64,000 nt of DNA from Ignelater luminosus (lineage: Eukaryota > Arthropoda > Insecta > Coleoptera > Elateridae). Of this stretch, positions 23,475-37,071 are shown piece after piece. A program made the position numbers and the translations under genes. The stretch covers positions 159,598 through 223,597 of the forward strand of contig VTPC01090936.1 of the NCBI GenBank assembly GCA_011009095.1, given 5' to 3'. The notes under the pieces were generated by a model, which did no database searches, was not told the origin of the DNA, and worked only from the letters and a program-made list of their open reading frames with translations. Numbering within the stretch: the stretch's first letter is position 1; the number at the start of each line of letters is the position of its first letter.

Positions 23475-23675
23475 CTACAAATAAACAGTTTTAAAATAAA
23501 AGCTTATTCATGTTAGCTGTTTTGGGAAGTTAGAAATTGGGAGTTTCACCCCAAAAATTCCTTTTATAAATATTTTACGTATAAACTTGTAATGCGCCTG
23601 AAACAACCCAAGCAGAAATAACAACTAAACAGCAAACAAAAACAGAAAACTGAAAGGCAACAGGTTCAGATATAC

Positions 23676-23764
23676 CTTGAAAACTTTCAAAACAAAACCT
23701 ACGCACTACTATTATAAGGTAGGTAAACCAAATATCAATTAGTTTAGCGCAGATTAACTGTCGC
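23676..23764 (-). other. Possible but unproven 5' coding exon of the NCKX gene
   Basis: A minus-strand open stretch encodes a hydrophobic segment (KLIDIWFTYLIIVV) and ends at TTTTCAAG before a GTATAT donor. Its phase (one base left over) matches what the exon at 23474 needs. There is no ATG in frame before a TGA about 30 bases upstream, and no strong acceptor, so it is only a candidate. A second possibility is a 19-nt microexon (about 23577-23595) behind a strong pyrimidine tract and CAG. The true N-terminal exon may instead be far upstream. Confidence 0.15.
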
Positions 23765-25340
23765 ACGGCTTGAAATCGCAGTGTTCATCTGTGGTTAATT
23801 GAAAGCTTAGTAAATTATTCGGAAAGACAAGTGGAATCTATGACGGTCACAGAATACGTAGGACGTTATAATTACTTAACTAAACTTTGGCATTAAGCAT
23901 AGCACCTACTGCATATTTCGTGAAAGACGCAAATATATGTTTTTCCTCAAAGAACATTTTGATAAATGTTCTTTAGGTAAATATTTTAAGTGTAAATTAC
24001 TTGCAAAGTCGATAAACTACACAAAGAACGGTTGGTTGGATCAGTTATTTTTTAGTTAATGTATGTTTTGCCATCTTTCAAGAAAGTCTTCTATTTATTG
24101 CTATTTTTCACAGTTCTGCTTTTGTTAACAAATATCGGTCGTTCGGTTCATTCTCCAACAAGCTAATCGAAACTAATAAAACACAATCGTAGCTGTGATA
24201 ACATAACCTATCTTTTCCCGAATCTTTGTGATTTGCAAGTGATGTAATTATTGTTTTTGGAGTATTTGTTTGCGGATTTTATCTCCATGTTCTCTTACAA
24301 ATCAAGATCGTGTTAACGACTTCATATTTGGTTGTTTGAATACTATTCAGTTAGTACAGACTTATATCCCAGCAAGGTATTGTAAAGAACCAATCTTGGA
24401 TTAAAATAAAGCTACAAATTAGTAAGATTTAAAAATCCAAAAAAAGCTGAAATGGATATTTTGGTTAACTAAATTTAAAAACAAGAATGATAGTGAAGTT
24501 TATCGTTTTTAGTAACCGCGAAATATTATTTTGGGAAGAATAGGAGCAATTGCATATACGTCAAATAAATGTAAAGAATTACTTTGTTTGTCTTTTCCCA
24601 AAATTAGTCATTAACTAAGCTTCTGTTATCAATTAAAAAATTCTTTGATTCCGTCTATAATAAGATGTTTTAGATCCAGCAGAACCTACCTCCCTCTAGG
24701 GCCAATATGATTATCAGACCATCAATCTCAAGCGAGAAGTTCGATTTGATATTCTGAGTACTTCCGTCGTGGCTCAGCAAATTAAATATCGCTATATATA
24801 TACCTAGAAAACGCCATTTATCTTACTCTGGAACTGGAGGACGCCTACTCTCAAAAGTTAAACCCTCTAGTTCTAATACACAATCAAAGGTTCGTTTCTC
24901 TATAAACATACCAACACAAATGACATAAAGACCAATTTTTCTTGTTTCTTTTTCTTTCTGTTCTAGGCCCACTGCAGAGGAGGCTACCATCACCAACCTC
25001 TGAAAAGAACTGAACTCAAATGAACTCAACTCCGCATCAGGAGATTAAGTTTTAAGCAGCAGCAGAACCTAAAAGCCTGGTCTTCAGCAAGCAGCACAAA
25101 GATTCTCCCAGAATCGAAAAATCTCTCATTTTCAACAAGAGCCTTCGCTTTAAAACAAATTCTGTTGTTTTATCTCAATCAACAAACCAAAAAAAAACAA
25201 GTAAATAAAAGGGGTAAACAATAAAATAAAATAAATAAACAAAACAAAAGAGCAAAACAAACAATATCCTAAAATCAAATTAAAACGAGAGAAAAAGGAA
25301 TCCCGAAGGAATCCTAATTAATAGTAAAAAATTAGGAAAC

Positions 25341-25347
25341 TATATAA
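25341..25347 (+). promoter_or_regulatory. Possible TATA box
   Basis: TATATAA is followed about 40 bases later by a CAGTTG word and 100 bases of more GC-balanced sequence, as in an arthropod core promoter or an LTR promoter. No downstream coding exon was found, so this is speculative. Confidence 0.2.
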
Positions 25348-26588
25348 ACTTGGCTCTTTCCAGCACCGTACCGTCACGAGAACAGTTGATCTTGTAAATT
25401 CAGCGCTCTCTGATAGTTACCTGTTAGTGCAGTAGTTACTACTAAGGATTATTGTGACCTGGACAAACATTATTTTAGGACGGTAGAAATTAGAATATTT
25501 GATCTGTGTTACATGCGGATCTGCCGAAGCTACGGAGTTCAGTATTCTACTGTTAGCTTTAAAAGTAGATTTCTTATAGTATGATTGAAACCAAGCCTAA
25601 GTGGTAAAGAGACGCCTAGAGTAACCAGAACTATTTAATGATGTACTACCTAAACATCTACCAAGTATCAAAAAACTCTTGTGTTTGTTTTATTTTGATT
25701 TCAGTTTATTCCTTGAACGTTGTCTGATTCCTTAGTCTTAGTTTATTATTTTTATTTTAGTATGTGAACGAATTTCTAATATTTCTGATGTGTCTAAAAT
25801 AAGAAAGGTTGTCTGATTCTTTTTAGGACAGCAAGTAGATCTGGTTAATCACATACAGGGTGTTAATAAATAATATCGACAAAATCATGGAGTAGATTCT
25901 TGGTGACTAGACAAAAAATCTTTGAAATGGAACCTATAGTCGATTTGTCTTACAATTAGTTACAGAATTCTCGATCTTCAGAGTTGCTTGCAGACATGCT
26001 AACCTTAGGGTGTATCGTCGTTATTTGTCAAACTAGCAGAAATTGCAGTTGCACCCTATAATGCAATGTTTGAAAAAGAAAGAGAAACTTGTGACTTGAC
26101 GTGTCCCAGATGTACATTAGAGTACACCCTCATCGATCAAAGATTCCATTAAAAAAATATTTCTCTAGTCATCAGGAATTTGTACTGTTAGTTTGTTGGT
26201 GTTATTATTAACATCTAGATAGAAAATAACATACACCATCTTTAAAGCAAGTATACTGGAGGGATCTTGTACGAAATACAAAGTCAACTTAATTAGAAAA
26301 AAGTTGCCTACTTTAGAGCCCATTTTGTTGGTGTGTTTGTTTTATTTTAACAAATCCACGATTTACTAACATACGTATTTCCTAATAATTGCTTTAAATG
26401 GGACGCCTACTTGCTTTTGGATTCATTCAATAGCGTCTACTATGTAACTAAAAAACTAAAAAAGAAATTGTTTTATCCAATAATTCCCAAATTACTACAA
26501 ATCGGAAACAAATAACTGACCCATTAAAAAACGCGAGTGTATTGTTATACTGAAGTTCTAATTATTGCTACACAAGCTTTGGTCTATA

Positions 26589-26674
26589 CAGTGTATCGCA
26601 CCATAGCTGAGACAAGCCATTATCATTTGGCTTTAAAAATCAAAGAGATAGATACTGATTGGTGGGACACACTG
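26589..26674. mobile_element. Very short MITE with CAGTGT...CACCA ends
   Basis: An 86-bp unit with inverted ends (CAGTGTATCGCACCATAGCT and rc CAGTGTGTCCCACCAATCAG) flanked by TATA on both sides. The left end resembles single ends at about 51582 (CAGTGTGTCTCACCATAGAC) and about 1890 (CAGTGTGTCAGCAG), suggesting a dispersed family. Confidence 0.55.
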
Positions 26675-28961
26675 TATAATGTATGTAAATACACCTTGAA
26701 ATATAACAAGAATTTGTAAAACAAACTTCAAAATTAAGCTTTACAGTCATAATAATTTTTTAAAAAGAACTTGAGCAGCTTCAATTTGTAAGTTTTATGC
26801 GCAAACACAAAATTGAAATAAGCAGTAGCAAATAATAAGAAACTTTGAAGGTAAATAGTAAAGAAGAATATTGCGGTAATTTAATAAGATTCTATAAAAC
26901 ATCTTTGAAATGAATGCGAATACTTACTAAAGAAACCTGGAAAAAGTCGAGAAAAAGTTTCAAAATTCAAGCAACTACAATAACAGATATTCCGTATTAT
27001 GTTTCTTTATAAATTCTTTGGAAGTATGTTTCTGAGAGTTTCAATGTCGATTCAATGATATTTAGTGTAAGATAATATCACTAAAAAATAAACTTAGGCT
27101 TAAATGGTATCTAAGAAAAAAATCAGTGAGAATCCTCAAGTACTTCTGTCTAATCTAGATCGATGATGTTTATTTTTAATCCTCCATAAAAATTAGTTAC
27201 CAAGTAAGATAATAAAACTCTAAGGATTCATCTAAAGGAATTGTTTTATAAAATAATATTTAACAATAATTTATAGATTACGTAAGGTGTGGACATTTTC
27301 CTTTAGCTTTGCAGTGGTTTTTCTTACTTGACCCTTAAAATACATCACACAGTCCCTAATATAACGCAATAATTCAAAATGAAAACAAGAGTCGCAGTCC
27401 ATCCGTAGTTTCTAAACTAATTCCATTACAAATAACATCCAATTTTATTCAGCATTGAGTAAACAGAACAACTTCTAGGTATTGTGTTGTGCATATGTTC
27501 ATTCCAAATATAGTAAAACCGTGCCGCGTATAATATTACAATAGGCATCGGCCAATCCTATCCTTTTATTTATTTACAATTGCAAGTAATTTGAACAATG
27601 TTCCCTAATTTACAAACTAAGGTTATTGTAGGCGCACCCAGAATTCACGATCCGATAAAAATTGAAAACTTCTGCCGAATACTGTAAGCAAAATTTCTGC
27701 GATCACTGATTTATTTATTGTAACCTATTTTGTATTATTTTGTGTTCTTGGTGTTTTTGAAATCGATGAAGCAGAGTGGTATGGGAAGTCTTATTAGATA
27801 GGTTTAATTATTTTTTAAAACCATCTCCACAGGGACCATAGAAATATAAAGTTCTTTTACGGTCATCACCTTGGCTGCAGAAATTACATAGAAAAATAAG
27901 TTAATTCTCCGAATCAATTTATTTCTGGCAACATATCATTTGTGAAGTAATTACAAGGTGTTCAGAGGTTATTTAAAATCTCCAGTTTTTTCGTCGAAAT
28001 ACAACTGTAATTTCCCGAAGGATTCCTATTTCAAAGTGTTTACAATTTTATTTATTCTTAAGGGCGATGCCCTCATTAAAGGCGAAGATCTAAAGTATAG
28101 GTTATAGTTCTGCAAGAAAGAAACGAAAACTACGCCTTAATTTGCAAAAAAAAGTTGCTTTTATATTTTCAAATACAACCGAAATATATTTTAAGATTTT
28201 CAAAACTCGACATTAGCATTCGGTTTTCTTTTATCTTTTCTTTTAAATATTGTAGAATATAGATTTCTTGTTGTATGGTCAATGCCAAAACCCACGTTCT
28301 CTTTCATATCTTTGTTAGTTGAAACACAAACAGATCGTTAAAAAATGTTACATGATTGGAAAAACAAATAATTTATCGTTTCCAAAATTTACTTTCAGTT
28401 TACGAAAAAAAGTTACGCATCCATGCTCTTCTGGTAAGATGCATCATTTTTCAGTAAAATTGAATAATAAATCCATGAAAACCTTATATCAAAGAACATG
28501 TGGTAAACAATCTTAATACAAAATTCCTAATTGCAAAGTAATTTGACATTAACCGAAGAAACACTCTGTCCTAAAATTCGCAATTATACAAAAGGTAACC
28601 ATGAATATATATTTAGGTCGGGCAATAGCGGTACATTACAATGTTGAAAATATTATATTTATAGCGTCTTTTAACTTCAATGATACAGTGATATCTTTTG
28701 CCCCAACCTTGACGATTCTGGTTATTGACCCAATTCTACATACACAAGTAATTCTTCAAGGGTGGGTACAATTTGAGATCAGCAGAAAAAACTAAAACAT
28801 AAATCAAATCTTATGCCATATGTCTTAAATCTTTCCCGAAACATCTCAATTTTTCACTTTTTGCCGACGAAGATGATCTTCTATCAAATGCGATCACACG
28901 TAAAATCGATGTTAGATGTAACCAGTGAAAATGCAAGAATGATCATGACGAAATTTAAAAA

Positions 28962-29020
28962 ATATTTCGAGAACTACTCGAGGTATAATAATCAAATATC
29001 TCGAGTAGTTCTCGAAATAT
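28962..29020. repeat. Perfect 21-bp-stem hairpin
   Basis: ATATTTCGAGAACTACTCGAG (28962-28982) is followed after 17 bases by its exact reverse complement (29000-29020). Weaker complementarity extends outward (AAATTT on both sides). No flanking duplication or coding frame was found. It could be a tiny foldback transposon or a structured RNA. Confidence 0.8.
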
Positions 29021-32000
29021 AAAAATTTAAGTTTTATAGTGGTATTCAGCGTTAAAAACTGTCGATATCAGATATAATTTCACTATGTCAAAAAATCACC
29101 ATTTTCGATCCCTATTATCTCGAAAATTATTTGAGATATCGAAATACCGATTATGTATCTGTAACCAGAAGACTCTACGTTGATTTTATATATAGCATGT
29201 CCTGTAAAGTTACGGAAACATGGCAACAGACAGACAGACAGAATGTACGACGTCGAAAATAGCATAAAAGGCAGTAAAATTAATGCAAATCACAAGGACA
29301 AAAATCTCAAACGTCAATTAGATTCTTTTTGTAGCATCTTGAGGGACGTGCTAGCTTTAAGGGAATGTTAAGATTCCCGTATTATGCAGGGTGTCTGCGA
29401 ATTCGATCGTCTGAATATCTGATCTAAACGCTAGAATGATAGGTATCACCAATAACAGCAGTAGCAACATGCCTGCCGAAATATACTCAAGTATGATACG
29501 AAAAATAATAATAATACGCCATAAATAAGAAAAGATTCAAATGATCAAAGCTATGGATATCAATGCTCAAGACACACCGATTATAGCGTAGATTAAGATC
29601 GACTGGTTTTGTGTTCCTTTATTTTATTTTATGTTATATTACTAACAAAAATAAGTCAACAATAGCCAGGTGTAAAACTAACTACTTAGCAGCTTGATAA
29701 AATCATATAAAAAATAAAATTATTAATAACTCAAGCCAAAATCAATAATTAACCTTAACGGGAATTGGAGCTAACGACCTGATTAAAACCATATAAAAAC
29801 CATAACGGTCTTATGCTCAAAAACTGACAATAAATAATAGTTAGATCTAAAATACAAAAACGGAACAGCAACATCGACAATAAGAAGTGTCTTCTTCTCG
29901 TGGTAAGGGACGAGAACGTGAACCTGGGCAATAAGTCGCATGTCGATGCCGTAGAAAAAACCAGACCCAGTTAAGACTTATTTAACATCTTGCTTAGCAA
30001 ACACAGTATGTAACTTAGCATAACTATATCAGTATAAATTTCAAATAGTAGAAAGTAAAAGTAAGATAACTATGAGGAACTGCCAAATACGTGGTTTCTA
30101 GAATTCCAGCAGTAAACAAAAGGAGTAATCAATTACACAGCCCCACAAAAAAATAAAGGTTTTGACCTGGGATCGCGACTATGGTAGTCCGATGTATTTT
30201 TTTTCGACGCTGAAACCGAATCCGATCTCAGAATAACAAGTATACCCTCAGAATCTTGCGCTAGAGAAAAGAAAAACACCCCCAATACCCAAAATAGGGT
30301 AAAATTACTCCTTACACATGCTGACAATTTTTATATATAAAACATCGAACAAGTATCAGGGTGTTTAAAAAGGGTAAAACCACCCCTTACATCAAAATAC
30401 GATATTTAAATGTAAAAGATTGATAAAGAACGTAAATGTACAGCATTTGAAAATTGACCTCCGGTATATGGTCTGACATCCCTCCCATCCCTCCCTGAGA
30501 AAATTAGACCACTCCAAAATGGGTCTTAATCACCCCTTAGATTAAAATACAATACATATACGCAGAAAATGGCTTAAAACAGCAAATATTTGGTATAGGA
30601 AAAGTGTTGAACATACACTAAAGGTTTATGTCCAAATACTAAACATTTGCTGTTTTAAGAATTTTGGGAAATCTCACAAATCGTTTAAATTTAATAATGA
30701 TAAAACCAATATAACTTGACCTTTCTTTTTGTAAAAATTGATTATAGCGATCGTTTAACAAAGACAGCCGTTGAAAAAACAATTTCGTTAACTGTTTCTA
30801 ACTTTCGTAGGCGACTTAATTAACAACGCGGCTCATTTATGTAAACATAAAATAAAAAGCATAGATATTGCAGCAATTAACATGCAACAATCATTTCTAT
30901 AAAATCGTACTTAAATTTAAGAAACACTAAACATACTTGGATTTTAAGACATATTTTTGAAGATCTATCTTAAAATGTAAGCAAACACATAAGCGTCAGG
31001 AACAGGACACACAGTTAAAGTATGACAATATTGGTTAACAATTACCAGCTTGTTGTTTTCTCACGACCAGGAGTTGATTTAAAATATATAGTGCGCAGAA
31101 TTACGTCTGAAGGGAATAAAATATAGAATATTTCCCTAGGGGATAAAGTAGATTTTCATATTATCAACAAAACTCTTTTACTAAATTAAGTAAATATATT
31201 TCTTAGGAAAATATGTTAATTACCGAAAAAGTCAGCAATTTTGTTTCTGCAATCTGTAGATAGTCGATTTAGCAAGAAAATTAACCCTGCATTGTTTGGA
31301 TAAATTGCATCATTTTCTAGTAAAATTGAGTTCTTTGAAACTTTCAATAGTTAGGTACTCATCGTTCGTTGTTATATTTCTTGTTCTTCAATACTTTCAG
31401 AATGGCTTGAGGCAGGAGATGAAATATCTGTGTGACTGGAATAATTGTAAACTGTTTACGGTACAACAAATTTTTGAAGGGCGGTTTTAATTTGCTTGAT
31501 TGAATTATTTGATCTATATTGATTTTAGGTAGGTCTTTTTATGACACCGATTTTGATTGATTTCCAATTTCAAGAATTTCCCAAAACATCCAATTCTAGC
31601 AAAATATGTTAATATTAGATGCACCATCAATTAAGTTTTCAGGCAACAATAAACGTGAACACAAATTAGAACTTTCCGGCTTTTAGGTTAGGTAACCATA
31701 CATTTGCTTCAAGGTTATTTTTAGGTATTCCTTTGAGATCACCCTAACCTGCCGTATACTTCACATAAAGAGCAATGCTTTATAGACAGTTGATATATCC
31801 TGACAATATTCAAACAGTGGATTAACGGTTTAATACCACTTAATCCCTTTGTTTTGATGTTGTCTAATTCTAGTAAACATGTTATCATCTTTCAGTAAAG
31901 TTGCAAAATTCGTTATTAAGCCGTCGACATATTTTCTTCTCATAGAGGCAATTCTCCATACATTGATATTCTTTTTACTCCAAATTTCAGTATAAATCCA

Positions 32001-35000
32001 TTTTAGTTCGAAGAATACTTCTACTACGTTAGTCCAAAGTGTAACGTTATTATCCACCATAATTCTTTGATAGTAGCTGTACTTTTCCTAAATTCCATAG
32101 GTTAGTTCAATAAAAGTTGTTTTTGCCTAGAAACTACATTAGTCGTAATCGGTAATTTTTTTTCAAGTAATTTGGTAAGATTGGGCGATAACTACTTACT
32201 AGTGTTTCATCCCTCCCCTTCCGGTTTTAGTATTTCTTCCTTCCACTGTTTAAGATAAATACCAGTTCAATGAATCTTATTATAGAGTTCAAGAAGACTG
32301 CGTTTTGCGTGTTGCGGAAGTCGACGCAGCATTTCATAATGAATATGATTGGAACCTGAAGCAGAATTCTTCGTGTTAAGGAATGTATTCTCTAATCCGT
32401 TTAAAGAAAGAATTCGTTATAAAAATCTAAAAAAATGTTCTGAAAAGTATAAAGGCTCATTTTCTATATTCTTAGTAGTTATAAAAACAAAATCACATAT
32501 TTAATTGTTAGATACTGTTTCAAATTCATAGACTCTCTACGTTTTTGATGCCTATTGATGTAGGGTAATAGATTATTTTTTGATTGGTTTCAAAATTTTT
32601 CAGTGTCATCTTCAATCATCTCAAGTGTGGTGTAAGCAAAAAGGGCTCGTTAGCATGCCATTCTTGCAACAAAAAGAAACCTCATGTTTTTAGAATCAAA
32701 TTACATTTTTAAAGAATGGCGTAGAATGCATTTTTTATGATATTTCACTGAAAGTTTGGAGTTATTTCAGGAAAAATTCAAAATTACTAAATAATGTACA
32801 AAGAGTTGGAAATTGGGAAAAAAGAATATAGTAAGCATTTAATGCAAATATTGCATTTGTACCGCATTGTCTTGTAGATCTGTTTTGATTTATACTTTCC
32901 GTTGTAGTATATTATCGTTGATAAAGGTTGCTCAAACTCTTCTCTTACTGTGGTTCTTTTGTACTACAAAACAATCCTTTGAACAAGAACGGGTTGTTTC
33001 TTCTTTTCTATACTTTACATTCCCCTTTGGTTTTTAGCAAGTCTTCTATTATACAGTTTTTAATGCACCCTTTATTGGAATGTAGTAGCTTGAATATTAG
33101 AACATGTTATGACATTGGCCTAAACCTTCAACACTATTAGCTACGAATATTCAAGACAATATAGATAAAATACATACTGAGAATCTTGCTCAAATGATAA
33201 TTTGAAAAAAAGCTTGTAAGAAAAAAACGTGAGAACTATAGATAAGTATTAACTCAACTGGAAAGCTAACAATGAAGAATATACAGACTGGGATGGTTGT
33301 TGATTTATTTATTGCATCATATACCGAATCCAAATGCATCTTCAATTAAATCAATGTTGCATAAGAACAACAATCTAAAGTAAACAAGTTTAGCTTTAGT
33401 TTAAAGCAGACGATCTTATTTTTTGCTAGATAAAAAAAATTGTTATGGATATTCTAAAATTACCTACTTACTATTTTTTGCTTGTCTAGTAATATAATCT
33501 TAATTTAATCCCGAGTAAAATAACATAAAAGATAGTAAAAAAATAAAAAAATTCATTACATATCGTAATAAATTGCACTAACGTTTACCACCTGACAAGT
33601 TCTCCATTTAATAAGTTTTATTGGGCAACAATTTTTCTATGTCAAAACTAATGAAATCATTTGTAAAATCTTTGAAACTTTAAGCGTAACTTCTTTTTTA
33701 AAGTTTCCCCCATTTTTTCTAGTGTATTACAGGGATCGTTTGTTATAGCCCTTTTAGTTTGAAGTCTCCTCAGAAGTTTTCTTTTCATTACTTTTTACAA
33801 GTGGAATTATAACCTCTCGCCTTTAGTCGTTACACATTTACACTAATTAAACTTAACCCCTTTATTTTTGAAAAATCCATCGATTTTAATGTTTATATTT
33901 AGTAAATAATAAAAAAACTTAAATAATATAAATAAACTTAAGAAGTAATTTATAATAATCAATAATTAATTAATCATATTTTATGGCCTTTGTAATTATT
34001 GTTTTCTCAAGCAATTACTTATTCAAAAATTACATACGACAAGTTTTTCTATTTTTCTTCTATGCTTTACCCTACAGTGCCAAATATCAAAAGAAATTCA
34101 ATTTCCTTTTAAAACTGCTTTAGAGGCAAACGTTTGATGGATAATTATCTGTATACTAACCTAGAGCGTTTAAGTCTTTAATAATTGCCTCAAGATGATT
34201 TTTAGTTTTACATATAGACGCATGGCGCCAGATTTTGTTTTTAATATAAATCTCAATAGTTGAAGCTCTTAAAAAATAAAAATCGGTCAATCATTTAAGA
34301 CTGAGAGTCTGAATTTGTAGATTTCAATATCAAACATAAGGAATTACTAAATGTAATTTTAAAGTTTGAGGCTACCTAACTATTATCGTTCTCTCCTCAA
34401 ACATATCTTTCTCACTTTCTAGCTGTTTAGATGCGCTGCAGTCTCAAGAGTTGCATCAAATTTCACAACATCTTGATCAATCCCTTCGATTCCCATTTCG
34501 ATGCTCAACATCTTCAGCAAATTCCTCAACTACTACATATTGATCCATTGCTCCCAATCATCACCTCCTTAGAGAAAAACCACGCTCCTGTATGGAACTC
34601 CATCATCAGAAAAAGTCATGTGACACCTCTTTCAAGTCAACGTAGAACTAATTATCATCATTTTCAACTGCAATTTACATTGTGGATATCCTGCAAAGTT
34701 GTTCTGCTTTGCGTCTAGTCAATTCACGTCCGAATTGATCTTTCAGCTACACACCCATTGTAGCAACTGCGTCATCTCTATCTTTCTTGATATCAAAAGA
34801 GTCTTTGAACAAAGGACTACACCGAAACTTTGTAGCTACTTATATTCCTCCAATTTCGTGTAATAGTCAGGATCAATTTAAGGATTTACTGTGTCCTGGG
34901 GCAAATTTTCGGTGTTACGCCCTTGCATCTAATACCAAGCAATATTAGAAATGCGTAACACGTAGCAAAGTATTTTCTCGGATAAAACAACACAATTCTG

Positions 35001-35792
35001 TCTTTGATCTACAACAAATAAAATGATCGCTATTGAAGTTCAAAGTAAATCCCTACATAGTCTACAAGAAAAAGTTGTGTTTCCAATATTGTAAACAAAC
35101 AATCAAAGCAGCTTCTTAGGAAATTAAATGTCATCATGTCATGCTTGTCTTCATTGGATGTAAGTTTTCCAAACCGTTTAACGAAGCAAAAAGCAGCGCT
35201 CTACTTAACTCTGTATTAAAGCACATACATAGTATAGAAATGATCAAAACGAACTTTGTTGGCTTGAAAAACTTAGGCTTCAAGGAGCCGAAGCTACCAA
35301 AAAAGTTTGTTTGAACAGCTTCATTGGCTTGATTGATCTAATAGGGGTAGCCCTAGCAACTTTTTGGGCAGCTTGGATTTTCATGCAGTAAAGGTTTCAA
35401 GAATTATGTTATACCCCAACGGCTGATGGGAATATGCCACATTCCTAGGGGTAACTGTAGGACCTTAAATTCCAGCCCTATGATTCTCAAGACTGCTGGG
35501 TATTATCAGCTGGGGCTGACTATAAGAAATCTTGTTTAAACAGAATTAGATTGAAAAGTCAAAAAGCACTCTCTAACCTTTAAGATACCGAAGGGGTAAA
35601 TTAGACGAGAGTGAGAGTGCCCGATATACCATGAGACCTCTCTGAGTATCTAGCCTTACACGTTAAATAGGACTCTACCGGTGCGGATTTTATTATTCCT
35701 ATACTTCTGAGATCTGACATGAGTAATAATAGGCTGAGTAAAACTTCAATGATGAGGGTAGTACGTAGGAACGCAGTTTGTGTCTCTTTAAA
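29021..35792. other. No gene recognised
   Basis: AT-rich DNA with short frames, the repeats at 30.29-30.56 kb, a CAGGGTGTCTGCGAATTCG end near 29388, and no exon I can support. The 95-codon plus frame at 34431-34718 has no recognisable domain. Confidence 0.5.
30290..30560. repeat. Three diverged copies of a GGGT...ACCCCTTA-type repeat
   Basis: Related words recur: AGGGTAAAATTACTCCTTAC (about 30296), AGGGTAAAACCACCCCTTAC followed by ATCAAAATACGAT (about 30371), and TGGGTCTTAATCACCCCTTA followed by GATTAAAATACAAT (about 30520). Spacing is irregular. This looks like an old tandem or repeated-insertion repeat, and the second copy is preceded by CAGGGTGTTTAAAAAG. Confidence 0.4.
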
Positions 35793-35963
35793 TGGAGAAA
35801 AGTAGTAAGCAAACTGTTCAAAAGGGCATAAACAGCAGGAACGTGGAGCAAGTATAGAGAAGCGCTGACTGTATTCAATAAGGCCATTAGAAAGGCAAAA
35901 AAGGATTCTTGGAGAAGGTACTGTGAGGTGGTTTATAGTACTCCTACTCGTGGCAGATTCTAA
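35793..35963 (+). pseudogene. Non-LTR retrotransposon fragment (Jockey/R1-like ORF2, endonuclease-RT linker)
   Basis: The plus frame from TGG 35793 reads WRKVVSKLFKRA, a stop, then TAGTWSKYREALTVFNKAIR and KAKKDSWRRYCEVV, up to TAA 35961-35963. A W..Y..A...FNK.IRKAK..SWR.(F/Y)CE pattern is typical of the region just before reverse transcriptase in Jockey-like LINEs. One in-frame stop and no continuation mark it as a relic. No reverse-transcriptase catalytic motif was seen nearby. Confidence 0.6.
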
Positions 35964-36694
35964 CGGGTAATGTCTCACTTCCGCAATTTAAAAACTAAAA
36001 GTTAGTTAAGTACGCACATTTCATTATAAACATAAGAACAAGAGATAACTTAAAAGCATTTATTTCAGGAATGGCTAGAAATTTTCTAGGGCCCAAAATG
36101 AATAAAAGGATTCCATTTCAAGACTTCATGTAGGTTTACGTCCTATGCAAAATCGAAAAACTCCAGATTAAAAAAACTTGTGATTTTATGTGAACTACAA
36201 ACCACTTTAAACACGGAGTGAAGAAACATATTTTATTTTCTGGAATATTGGCAATGTGGCTGTTATTTGATTTACTTCGTAAATGGCCAGGCAGGTGCCT
36301 AATCTTCTGTGTTTTGCAGGTTGCTTTCGAACCCGCTTCCACCTTTGCTGTTCGTTTGATGGATGACACATGCGAAATGGGTATCCTCGTCATAAAATGT
36401 GCCAAAAAACGTACCTTGCAATTAAAAGAAAAAGCCTTGCATATTTTAGTTGGTCTCCAAATAATTAATTTGTTCTATACTTTTCTTCCACACTGTACAT
36501 GAGAGAGAATACTAATTACCTTTAAGAGTCCATTAGAAAAACTATGCGAAATGAGAAAATAATAACTGGTTACAAACCTACAGAGAATGGTGACCTTGAT
36601 CATAAGGACGATTATATTATTAATTTATTACATTATATGGTCCTTGTGAATACAAAAATTGAACGTTATTTCAAGGTCGAGTAATTTGCTAGTA

Positions 36695-36770
36695 CAGTAA
36701 TACCCCGAAGTTACGCGATAGGTGGGACCGAGCGATAACCGCGTAAGTTGAATTCGCGTAAGTTGGGGTA
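36695..36770. mobile_element. Terminal region of a pogo/Tigger-like element
   Basis: CAGTAATACCCCGAAGTTAC at 36695, preceded by TA, is followed by GCGTAAGTTGAATTCGCGTA and AGTTGGGGTA. CAG-TAAT-CCCCG...TTACGCG with repeated CGCGTAAGTT words is the style of pogo/Tigger ends. The other end was not recognised, so the element may be truncated. It lies about 150 bp beyond the C terminus of a pogo-like transposase relic. Confidence 0.55.
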
Positions 36771-36915
36771 CAATTTTGCATATAAATACATACAAATTAT
36801 GTTTAATTGGGATTGGAGACTAAAGAAAACAATAATTTAGAAGAAAAATGTGTAATAAAATCTTAGATAATACAACAAATTATATTGTTATAAATTGCAA
36901 AAACGTAAACCGAAG

Positions 36916-37071
36916 TTATTTTGACGTAGAAGGCTTCATAAAATCTAACGAAGTCGTCTGACGGATCAAAGACTTTTTTTTCTCACGCAAAATCTCCTCG
37001 TTGGAGTCTATGTTTTCCAAAATTTGTAACCCTTTTTCAATTGAACTGAGGCCTTCTATCAACAAAAGACG
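36916..37071 (-). pseudogene. C-terminal fragment of a pogo/Tigger-like transposase
   Basis: 52 minus-strand codons are open and end at TAA 36916-36918. They read GLSSIEKGLQILENIDSNEE, then ILREKKKSLIRQTTSLDFMK and PSTSK. Pogo/Tigger/Jerky transposases commonly end with a helix containing 'G L . . L . . ... L R . . . . . . R Q . S L D . F', as here. The catalytic DDE region is not recognisable upstream (37.1-37.4 kb). Confidence 0.55.

Larger units (their letters stand above)
23765..28961. other. Upstream of the visible NCKX exons, no gene recognised
   Basis: Only short frames. A TATATAA box (25341-25347) lies in a locally GC-richer stretch (25.34-25.45 kb). A CAGGGTGTTAATAAATAATA end lies near 25855. 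The open minus frame at 24823-25029 shows no family resemblance. This may be 5' intron of NCKX. Confidence 0.4.

Noticed and set aside
24823..25029. Minus-strand frame considered as an NCKX 5' exon
   Set aside because: The frame ends at a stop next to a GTAAGA donor in the wrong phase, and the protein has no NCKX resemblance.
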